Positions 53,257 to 62,267 of a DNA stretch of 64,000 nucleotides are shown piece after piece; within the stretch, counting starts at the first letter, position 1; each line of letters starts with the position of its first letter. A program made the translations under genes and the position numbers. Under the pieces are notes generated by a model, which saw only the letters and a list, made by a program, of their open reading frames with translations, did not search any database and was not told the origin of the DNA. The DNA comes from an uncultured Clostridia bacterium (lineage in GTDB: Bacteria > Bacillota > Clostridia > TANB77 > CAG-508): NCBI GenBank assembly GCA_934155625.1, contig CAKPHD010000002.1, positions 1 through 64,000 on the forward strand, read 5' to 3'.

Positions 53257-56200
53257 ATGGAAAGAAGAATGATTAAAAAGTTATTAGCAATGTTAATGAT
53301 AATAGCTATTATATCAACAGACTTTTTAGTGTTAGGCTCTAATTTGATTAGTTATGCCGCAGAGTCAAATAGTCTAACCAATAATAAAAACATTGAATTT
53401 TCTACATACTTTAAAGATGATAAAGGTAATAAAGTTGACAAGTTAGAAACAGGTATAAAGGCAGAAAATTTAAAATTGTATGCTGAAATTACAGTGAAAA
53501 ATGAAGGATACTTAAATAATGCAGTATTAGAATTACAAAACAGCAATTTTAAAATAAAAGATACTATATTATCAAATTCAATTGCAAGTATAGAAGAAAA
53601 TAAAGTTAATTTAAAACAAATTAACGCAGGAACTACAGAAACAATAGAGTTAAGCATAGAGCCAGCTATTGGTGATACATTAACAACTGATATGTTGACA
53701 AAGGAATCAGACTTAAAATTAACAGGAACTTATATGGAAACATCATATAAAGGTCTAAAAATAGATGCAACTAGAAAAGTTAAATTAGATTTACAAGTTA
53801 ATCAAGATGCAACAGCAGAATTAACAACAGATATAATAACTAATAAAGTATTTTCAATTGATGGAAAAAATAAAAGAATGGTTCAATTATTAGTAAAATC
53901 AAGATTATCTGATAATCAATATCCAATTAAACAAACAGTAATAAATGTTGATGTTCCTGAATTGAGTGAAAAAGAACCAGAAGATGTAGAAGTTATATCA
54001 TTAGGAACAATGGCTACTAACGGAAAAACAACATTAACAAAACAAGAATGGAATAATGAAGATAATAAAGTTAAAATAACATTAAAAAATGAAGAAAGCA
54101 CAATAAAATGGAACAAAAATGCTTATGATGAATTAGTAGTTACATATATATATGATGAAAGTGTTGATGCTAATAAAATAGAAATAAATGCTGATTCAGA
54201 AATTAAAGTACATAATACAGAAACAAAGTATACAGCAAAAAGTACAAAAGGAATAGAAAATCAAGAACTTGATGGTGTTATAACATCACAAACAGAAATA
54301 AGTTCAGATGGAATATATAAAGGACAAATAGCATCAAACATTAATGCAAAATATAATACAAAAACATCAGTAAGAATTACAAATACTAAAACACAAGAAA
54401 AAATAAAAATAACAGAACCAAAAGATGTTCTTGTAACAGAAAATGCAGAAATGACAATAAATACAGAATATATGGAAACAAAAATTAATAAAGCAAAAAT
54501 GTTAGAAATTTTTGGACAAGATGGAAGTATATCAATAAATGATGAAAATTCAACAAAGACAATTAATAAAGATACACAAGCAGATGACAATGGTGATATT
54601 GTAATAAAATATACAAATGCAACTAAAGGATTAACAATTGAAACAAGTAAACCTCAAATAACAGGAATATTAGAAATTAGACACTCAAAGGAAATTACAG
54701 AAAATAATTATTCATTAGACCAAATTAAAGATGTAAAATGGTTAAAAACTCAAAATATAACATCAGGAACAAAAATTGAAAACTCTAGTGAAGCAAAATT
54801 AGAAGTAAAAGATACAGTAACAAAAGCGGAATTTACAATAAATAAAGATTCATTATCAACAATGACAGAAAATAAAGATGTTACTTTAGGAGTTAAATTA
54901 ATTACAGATGGTATACAATATGATTTATATAAAAATCCAACAATAAAAATTCAATTACCAGCATCTGTAGAAAATGTAAAAATAAATGGTGCTACACCAT
55001 TATATGCAGAAGAATTTAAAGTAAATTCAAAATATGACAATACAAATAAAATAATAGAAATAAAGTTAAATGGTGAACAAACAACACATCCAGAAACAGC
55101 GGCAACTCAATTATATTTACAATTAAATTTAGATATAACATTATCAAAATTAGCTGCAAGCAAAAAAGACAAAATTACAATGACATACACAAACGAAAAT
55201 GCAACAAAATATGATAGTGATACATTAGGATATGGAATAATAGAAAAAGAAGTAACAATATCTGCACCAAGTGGATTATTCACAATGTACAATACAAATA
55301 CATATAATATTAATGGGTTAAAAGGAATAAGTGATGAAAAACAAGTAGTACAAATTGCAGAAACAGAAAAAGCAAAAGATGTAAATTTTGATATGGCATT
55401 AGTTAATAATACTGGAGCAGATGCTAAAAATGTAAGAATTCTTGGAAAATTACCAACAAGTGGAAACAAAATAACAGGAGAAGAAGAAAATACATTACAA
55501 ACAGCATTAAAAGAAATATCAGCACAAAATGCAACTATATATTATAGTAAAAATTCAAATGCAACATCAGACTTAAAGAAATCTGAAAATGAATGGACAA
55601 CAACAATTTCTGCTGATTCTAAAGTATTTTTAATAGTTTTAAATAATTTAGATGCAGAAAGTAATTATACAGCAGGATATGCAATGCAATTGCCAGCTTC
55701 AATAGGAAAAGATTTAGCAGCATATACAGAATATGAAGTAATATATGATTCTAACACAGAAAAAGACATAAGAACAAAATCTGTAGAATTAGGTTTTGAG
55801 ACACCAACAGAGATAAAATTGGAATCAAATATATCAGCACAAATAGGAAATGATACTATAAAAAATGATGATGTAATTAAAGCTGGTGAAGTAATCAAAT
55901 ATTCAATGACTGTAAAAAACAATGGTACACAACCAATTAACAATGTTGAAATAAAATCAAATGTACCAGATGGAACAATTTATGTTATACCAGAAGATAA
56001 TTATGTACATTCAGGAACTTCATATTACAAAGAAGATGAAAGCATTAAAGAAATAAAAGAAACAATACCAGAACTTGGAGCAGGAAAAACATATACAAAA
56101 ACATATGAAGTAAGAACAAAATCTGATATAACATCAGAAAAACAAATAACTAATAAAACAATAGCAACATGTGAAGAAACTAATATAGAAAGTTCAGAAT

Positions 56201-58038
56201 TAACAAATAAAATTCAACCATCTAATATAAGAGTAACACTAAAACCATTAGAGGAAGATGGAGTTACAATTTTACCAGGTGGAGTTACATCATATTTAAT
56301 GGTTGTTGAAAATTTAGGAAATGAAGATATAAATAATCTTAAAGTACAATTAAAAAATGATAATTTTGATACAAGTTGGATAACATCTGATGATACAACA
56401 TTACAAAATGAAGAGGTACCAGAAACAATAAATATAGAAAAAATATCTGCAAAAAGCAATGTTTGGTATAAAGCAATTGGTAATGTTAAAGAAAATGCAG
56501 ACAAATTACAAGCAATAGCAGTAGCAGAAGATTCAAATGGAAATAAATATAGATCAAATCAATTAGAAAATGATTTACCACAACAAGATGCAACAATATC
56601 TTTAACAAGTCCACAAAATAAAGCTAATATCAAAGAAGGAGATATTGTAGAATACAATATAAATATAGAAAATGTAGGTGGATATAAATCAGATATAGAA
56701 ATTGTTGATCAAATATCAGAATACTTAGAAGTACAAGCAATTTATAAAAATGGTGAAGTAAAATTGCAAACTACGGAAACAGCTAAAACAGATACCTATG
56801 TTTCAAAAATATCAAATGATGTATCTTATACTGTAAGCCTTGAAAAAGGAGAAAAAGCAGAAATAAAAATAGTTGCAGTAGTAAAAAATTCAGAAAAGAA
56901 TATTGATGCAATAACAATAACAAATAAAGCTGAAGCAAAAATAAATCAAAATACTAAAGCAACATCAGAAGAAGTAACACATATATTAAAACTTACTTCA
57001 GAAAATATCAAAAATGTTATAAATGGTAAAGCATGGTTAGACAAGAATTTAAATGGTGCAAAAGATAATGAGGAACAAGCATTAAGTGATATAAAAGTAA
57101 GATTATATAATGTTGCTACAAATGATTATCAAAAAGATAGTAATGGTTCAATAATAGAAACAACAACAAATGAAAATGGTGAATATGCATTTACAAAAAT
57201 TCCAAATGGACAATATATAGTTCTATTTGAATATGATACTGGTAAATATGAACCAACTTATTATTTAAAAGATGGAGTTGATGATAGTATCAATTCAAAA
57301 GTAGTATTTAAAAATATTACAATAAATGGAGAGGAAAAATCTTATGCAGTAACAGATACAATAAATTTAGAAGATAATATATCTAATATAAATATTGGAT
57401 TAAAAGAAAAACTAGCATTTGATTTACAACTAAATAAATATATAAGCAGAATATCAGTACAAAATAGTAAGGGAACAAAGACTTATGACTATAAAGATTC
57501 TACATTTGCTAAAGTAGAAATACACAGAAAACAAGTAAATGGTTCTGTAGTTGTACTAGAATACACAATAAAAGTTAAAAACAATGGAGAAGTTGCAGGA
57601 TATGCAAGTAATGTAGTAGATTATTTATCAAATGGATTAACATTCAGTTCAGAATTAAATCCAGATTGGTATTTATCAGGAAACGAACTATATTCAAAGA
57701 AACTTGCGAATGAAACAATTAATCCTGGAGAGGAAAAAGAATTAAAATTAGTACTAACAAAAACAATGACTAATGAAAATACAGGTGTAGTTAATAACAG
57801 AGCTGAGATTGCAGAAGATTATAATGAATATGGAATTGCAGATGTAAATTCAACACCAAACAATAAAATGGCAGGAGAAAATGATTTAGGTTCAGCAGAT
57901 GTTATTATAGGTATTTCAACAGGTGGAACAATAATTGCTTATGTAATATTAGCATTTATTAATACAGTATTAATAATAATAGCAATAAGACTAATGATTA
58001 AAAATAATATAATAAGAATTAAAAAGGAAAGGAGGTAA
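53257..58038 (+). CDS. Very large surface protein with DUF11-like and SdrD-B-like domains
   Basis: The start is ATG 53257, 8 nt after GGAGG. The 1593-residue protein has a signal peptide (about 1-36), several beta-rich repeats and DUF11-type domains (VIKYSMTVKNNGTQPINNVE near 880 and VEYNINIENVGGYKSDIEI near 1130). A SdrD-B-like prealbumin domain follows near 1260 (GKAWLDKNLNGAKDNEEQA), then another DUF11-type domain and a C-terminal transmembrane helix with basic tail RIKKERR. No LPXTG is visible; GISTGG precedes the helix and may be a sortase-like signal. It probably forms extended cell-surface stalks. It is 5 bp before the next surface gene. Confidence 0.82.
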   Translation: MERRMIKKLLAMLMIIAIISTDFLVLGSNLISYAAESNSLTNNKNIEFSTYFKDDKGNKVDKLETGIKAENLKLYAEITVKNEGYLNNAVLELQNSNFKIKDTILSNSIASIEENKVNLKQINAGTTETIELSIEPAIGDTLTTDMLTKESDLKLTGTYMETSYKGLKIDATRKVKLDLQVNQDATAELTTDIITNKVFSIDGKNKRMVQLLVKSRLSDNQYPIKQTVINVDVPELSEKEPEDVEVISLGTMATNGKTTLTKQEWNNEDNKVKITLKNEESTIKWNKNAYDELVVTYIYDESVDANKIEINADSEIKVHNTETKYTAKSTKGIENQELDGVITSQTEISSDGIYKGQIASNINAKYNTKTSVRITNTKTQEKIKITEPKDVLVTENAEMTINTEYMETKINKAKMLEIFGQDGSISINDENSTKTINKDTQADDNGDIVIKYTNATKGLTIETSKPQITGILEIRHSKEITENNYSLDQIKDVKWLKTQNITSGTKIENSSEAKLEVKDTVTKAEFTINKDSLSTMTENKDVTLGVKLITDGIQYDLYKNPTIKIQLPASVENVKINGATPLYAEEFKVNSKYDNTNKIIEIKLNGEQTTHPETAATQLYLQLNLDITLSKLAASKKDKITMTYTNENATKYDSDTLGYGIIEKEVTISAPSGLFTMYNTNTYNINGLKGISDEKQVVQIAETEKAKDVNFDMALVNNTGADAKNVRILGKLPTSGNKITGEEENTLQTALKEISAQNATIYYSKNSNATSDLKKSENEWTTTISADSKVFLIVLNNLDAESNYTAGYAMQLPASIGKDLAAYTEYEVIYDSNTEKDIRTKSVELGFETPTEIKLESNISAQIGNDTIKNDDVIKAGEVIKYSMTVKNNGTQPINNVEIKSNVPDGTIYVIPEDNYVHSGTSYYKEDESIKEIKETIPELGAGKTYTKTYEVRTKSDITSEKQITNKTIATCEETNIESSELTNKIQPSNIRVTLKPLEEDGVTILPGGVTSYLMVVENLGNEDINNLKVQLKNDNFDTSWITSDDTTLQNEEVPETINIEKISAKSNVWYKAIGNVKENADKLQAIAVAEDSNGNKYRSNQLENDLPQQDATISLTSPQNKANIKEGDIVEYNINIENVGGYKSDIEIVDQISEYLEVQAIYKNGEVKLQTTETAKTDTYVSKISNDVSYTVSLEKGEKAEIKIVAVVKNSEKNIDAITITNKAEAKINQNTKATSEEVTHILKLTSENIKNVINGKAWLDKNLNGAKDNEEQALSDIKVRLYNVATNDYQKDSNGSIIETTTNENGEYAFTKIPNGQYIVLFEYDTGKYEPTYYLKDGVDDSINSKVVFKNITINGEEKSYAVTDTINLEDNISNINIGLKEKLAFDLQLNKYISRISVQNSKGTKTYDYKDSTFAKVEIHRKQVNGSVVVLEYTIKVKNNGEVAGYASNVVDYLSNGLTFSSELNPDWYLSGNELYSKKLANETINPGEEKELKLVLTKTMTNENTGVVNNRAEIAEDYNEYGIADVNSTPNNKMAGENDLGSADVIIGISTGGTIIAYVILAFINTVLIIIAIRLMIKNNIIRIKKERR

Positions 58039-58043
58039 ATACT

Positions 58044-61000
58044 ATGAATACTAAAAAAATAAAAAAAATAGTAGGGTTAGTTTTAATTACAATATTAATA
58101 TCACTTATAGGTAATTATAATAAAGTATTTGCAGCAGACAATATGTCAGTAGGAACTGTACATAGATATAATCTTACTAATTTAACAAATTCAAATAATA
58201 TGTACTGTGTGGCACATGAAAAGGTGTTATATTCTTATCAGGATGTGGATTTTACAGTAAAATCATATGTTGAAATAAAAGGTAATAAAATAGTATCAGC
58301 CTCAAAAAATCCTTCTAATTCAGGTGCAGCAGATAATTCTTCAAATGCAATAATGGCTGCAATGTTAGGTGGAGCATTGACACAAGGACATGGAAGTTAT
58401 AAAGATGCTTATGGAGATTATAATAATGGAGTAGGTATTCACAAATATAATGCAGCACAAATAGCTGTATGGGGATATTGGCATACATGGATTAATGATG
58501 TAGGAAAATACTACGGACTTACAACAGTTACAAATAATGCATTTGATAATGCATCAGTTGGAAATTATACAGCAGATAATTATAATAAATATCTTGCACA
58601 AGCAAAAGCTGCTGCTGAAAAATCAGAATATCATGTAAAAATATATTTCTTAGATAGTGGAGCAACAAACTGGCAGAATGTAATATATGTAGAGACATTT
58701 GATAATACTCCACCAGATGAACCACAACCAGGACAAACAGAAGTAACCGGATATGTAAATATTAATGGATATGTATGGGAAGATATAGCTAATTCTAAGA
58801 GTAATACAATAAATAGCAAATACGAAGAGGGAGACTTAAGAGTAGAAGGAATAAAAGTTCATTGGAAAGCTTCAAATGGACAAGAAATAGCTACAGCAAC
58901 AACAGATAGTAATGGTGCATATAAATTAACAACAACAATAGCATTATATAACCATCCATATGGAATAAAAGATAAAACAAAATATGACCAAATAAACAAT
59001 TCATATGTAGAATTTGAATACAATGGATTAAAATATACAACAGTAGCTTATAATGGAAATATTACTAATAGTGATACTTCAAAAGGTAAAGAAAATGAGA
59101 CATCAAGAACAAATTTAGATAATAAATTTGACAAGGTAGAAAATAGTGCAGTATATGATGGAAATACAGCAATAATAACAGGATTGCCTAATACTAAAAT
59201 ATCAGATGCAAATTATACACCTGAACTTGCAGTATCTGCATCAACAATGAATATTACAAGAGATTTAATGAAAGCTGCCGAAAATAATAATTGGACAGAG
59301 AAAAAAGAATTTTGTATAGACCATTGTCAAGTAGGAGAAGGACCACATAAGGTTAAAGTAGTAAAAACAAGTGGAGGTTCAACAATAGAAGTATATTGTA
59401 ATGGTAATATAAAAATTAATGATGTAAATAATGAATATTTAGGAGACATAATAAAAGGCATAAAAGAAGTAATGGGAGATGAAATTAATACAGCACCAGG
59501 AAGTGAATCACATTACTACTCTGCAGGAGAAATAGATGGACCAACACATAGAGATTGTAGACAAGGTGCTCAAGAAATATATGTATGGAACATAAATAAT
59601 ATGAATTTGGGGCTAACACGTAGGGAACAACCAGATGCGGCAATATCATCAGATATTGAAAAAGTTAGAGTTATAATGAAAAATCAAGAATATACATATG
59701 AATATGGAAATAGAGGAATTCAAAGTAATGAAGAATTATTTGATTACAAAGTTAAATTTGGAAATAAATATACACAAATATATACAAGACCTGTAAATCC
59801 AGCAGATATAGCATATGTAAATTATAATAATACAGATGACTTAAAAGTATATGTAACATATAATATAATATTGAAAAATCAATCAAATACATTGCCAATG
59901 ACAATTAATGGTATAGTAAATTACTATGATAGTGATTACACAATATATACAGGACAAGGTTCATCAACATCAGATGGATGGAAACAAACTGATGGAAATA
60001 ACAATGGATTTAAAGTTGCATATAATACAAATAGTGTAACATTACAACCTGAGTCACAATCTGAATTAATAAAACTAGAATTTGAAGTAAGTCAAAACAA
60101 AATAAAAGAATTGCAAAATGAAGATACAGGATTTACATTTACAAATTATACTGAAATATTCTCATTTACAACATTCTATGGAGAGAATACAATATGCGCA
60201 GAAAGAGAAACAGCAGCAGCTAAAGGTAAAGTAAATCAACAATATGCAGGATTAGACCAAGACTCAACACCAGGAAATGCAGTTCCAGGAAATGAATCTA
60301 CATATGAAGATGATACAGATAGAGCACCATCATTCTTATTAAAGAAAGATGCAAATTATAAAACAATGTCTGGTATAGTTTATGAAGATTCACAAACAGA
60401 AGAAAGCAAGAAGGAAAATGAAAGATTAGGAAATGGCCTAAAAGACGGAAATGAAAAAGGTGTAGAAAATGTAAGAGTTGAATTACTTAATGCAGAAACA
60501 GGAGAAACAGCATACTTATACTATAAAGATGCTAATGGAGCAAATAGAAAACCTGCTATAACATATTCTGACAGTAATGGTAACTATTCATTTGGAGATG
60601 GAACAACATGTGGTGTAGTAGTAGATAACTATATTGTAAAATATACTTATGGTAATGCAGATAAAGGAACAGATGGAAATGGAACAACAATAGGAAAAAC
60701 AACAATAGATGGTGGAAAATCATTTGTAAATGCAAGAAATTACAAATCTACAATAGTTACAGATTCAAATGTAAAAAGTGTTATGACAGGAGAAAGTAGT
60801 TCTGACAAATGGCACTTAACTATGAATGAAGGTGTAGATACATCAATAGCAATTGATGATTTAGAAGAAAGAGCAAAACAAGAAGAATTAAAATATTCAA
60901 CATATAATAATGAATACAATATGTCTGCATATAGTAAGAAATTTGCAGTACAACTAGAATATACTGAAGGACAAACAGCAAAAGTTGATGATAATGGAGG

Positions 61001-61997
61001 AAACTTCAAACATGATTGGGCAGTATTTGATTTCGGTATAATTGAAAGACCAAGAGAAGATGTTGTAATTAATAAAACAATATCAAAAATAAAAGTAACA
61101 TTAGGAAATGGTCAAGTATTAATTGAAGGAGATCCTAGAAAAGATAAATTGAACTATGTTAAACCATTAGGTTTAGAAGAAAGAACTACAGCAAAATTTG
61201 CAGCAATAGATGCAACAAAAGCATTATCAATTGAAATGGATCAAGAATTAGTACAAGGTGCAACATTAGAAGTTTGGTATTCAATAACATTAACAAATAA
61301 CAGCGAAAAAGATTATGAATATACGACAAACTCAAATTATTATAACTATGGTACAGACAAACAAGGAAGTCCATTAGGATTAGCAGATTTAGTAGTAGAT
61401 TATATGAGCTCATCAATGGTTTGCAACGTAGGAGATGACTTTAAAACAGAAAATGCTGAAGGAGTAAACAATAAAGATTGGTATAGATATGATAACGGAA
61501 ATGCAACAGATGCAGAATACTTGAAGAATAATGGATATATATCATATAAATTAGATGGTGAAACAGATAACAAGACATATGAAACACTTTTGGAAAATAA
61601 AGATCAAAGTATAATGACAAATACATTTGCAAATGTATTGCCAGGTGAGACAAAAACAAGTGTTATATATGCAAGTAAGTTATTAGCAAATCAAGAAGAA
61701 AATCATTTATATGAAAACCATGTAGAAATAGTACAATTAAACAGTAAAACAGGTAGAACAATTAAAAACGTAGATGATTCAAGAACACAAGTTGCAAAAG
61801 AATATCAACCAGGTAATTATATACCAAACTTAAGTGCTATGGAACATCAACAAGATGATGACAATGTAAGAATAACAATAACACCACCAACTGGTATAAC
61901 AAATTATACAACAATATATATTATATCAGCAGTAGTAGGACTAATTGTTATCACAGGTGGAATAATCTTAATAAAGAAAAGATTTATTAAAAAATAA
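58044..61997 (+). CDS. Surface protein with N-terminal thioester-like domain and SdrD-B-like domains
   Basis: The 1317-residue protein has a signal peptide (about 1-31). A candidate thioester domain follows with Cys55 (NNMYCVAHEK) and Gln139 (YNAAQIAVW), the Cys...(T/A)QxAxW pattern of Gram-positive adhesins that bind host proteins covalently. SdrD-B-like domains occur near 230 (GYVWEDIANSKSN) and 775 (SGIVYEDSQTEESK), with DUF11-like regions after. The C-terminus has TPPTG (ITITPPTGITN), a likely sortase motif, a transmembrane helix and KKRFIKK. It follows the 1593-aa protein by 5 bp and ends in a terminator. The thioester call rests on two motifs only. Confidence 0.8.
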   Translation: MNTKKIKKIVGLVLITILISLIGNYNKVFAADNMSVGTVHRYNLTNLTNSNNMYCVAHEKVLYSYQDVDFTVKSYVEIKGNKIVSASKNPSNSGAADNSSNAIMAAMLGGALTQGHGSYKDAYGDYNNGVGIHKYNAAQIAVWGYWHTWINDVGKYYGLTTVTNNAFDNASVGNYTADNYNKYLAQAKAAAEKSEYHVKIYFLDSGATNWQNVIYVETFDNTPPDEPQPGQTEVTGYVNINGYVWEDIANSKSNTINSKYEEGDLRVEGIKVHWKASNGQEIATATTDSNGAYKLTTTIALYNHPYGIKDKTKYDQINNSYVEFEYNGLKYTTVAYNGNITNSDTSKGKENETSRTNLDNKFDKVENSAVYDGNTAIITGLPNTKISDANYTPELAVSASTMNITRDLMKAAENNNWTEKKEFCIDHCQVGEGPHKVKVVKTSGGSTIEVYCNGNIKINDVNNEYLGDIIKGIKEVMGDEINTAPGSESHYYSAGEIDGPTHRDCRQGAQEIYVWNINNMNLGLTRREQPDAAISSDIEKVRVIMKNQEYTYEYGNRGIQSNEELFDYKVKFGNKYTQIYTRPVNPADIAYVNYNNTDDLKVYVTYNIILKNQSNTLPMTINGIVNYYDSDYTIYTGQGSSTSDGWKQTDGNNNGFKVAYNTNSVTLQPESQSELIKLEFEVSQNKIKELQNEDTGFTFTNYTEIFSFTTFYGENTICAERETAAAKGKVNQQYAGLDQDSTPGNAVPGNESTYEDDTDRAPSFLLKKDANYKTMSGIVYEDSQTEESKKENERLGNGLKDGNEKGVENVRVELLNAETGETAYLYYKDANGANRKPAITYSDSNGNYSFGDGTTCGVVVDNYIVKYTYGNADKGTDGNGTTIGKTTIDGGKSFVNARNYKSTIVTDSNVKSVMTGESSSDKWHLTMNEGVDTSIAIDDLEERAKQEELKYSTYNNEYNMSAYSKKFAVQLEYTEGQTAKVDDNGGNFKHDWAVFDFGIIERPREDVVINKTISKIKVTLGNGQVLIEGDPRKDKLNYVKPLGLEERTTAKFAAIDATKALSIEMDQELVQGATLEVWYSITLTNNSEKDYEYTTNSNYYNYGTDKQGSPLGLADLVVDYMSSSMVCNVGDDFKTENAEGVNNKDWYRYDNGNATDAEYLKNNGYISYKLDGETDNKTYETLLENKDQSIMTNTFANVLPGETKTSVIYASKLLANQEENHLYENHVEIVQLNSKTGRTIKNVDDSRTQVAKEYQPGNYIPNLSAMEHQQDDDNVRITITPPTGITNYTTIYIISAVVGLIVITGGIILIKKRFIKK

Positions 61998-62011
61998 ATC
62001 AAAGAATAAAA

Positions 62012-62043
62012 ACTCACATAGATAAAACTATGTGAGTTTTTTT
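62012..62043 (+). terminator. Intrinsic terminator after the surface-protein operon
   Basis: ACTCACATAG pairs perfectly with CTATGTGAGT, followed by T7. Confidence 0.9.
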
Positions 62044-62204
62044 ATATAGTAAGAAAGCCTAGAATTCCCTAAGAAAAAGTGCAAAAAATGACATGATTTG
62101 TATCAAAAAAGTTACTAAAATGTAATAAAAATGTCATATTTCGCCAAAAATGAACTTCCGTAAAGTAATATATAATCAATACTTTTTTTAGAAAAAATAG
62201 ATTA

Positions 62205-62233
62205 TTGACTGAGATAAGAAAATAATTTATTAT
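62205..62233 (+). promoter_or_regulatory. Promoter of the third surface-protein gene
   Basis: TTGACT (62205-62210), 17 bp, TATTAT (62228-62233), about 35 bp before the start. Confidence 0.6.
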
Positions 62234-62267
62234 GTAGATATATAGCAAAAAATGGGAGGAAAGTATA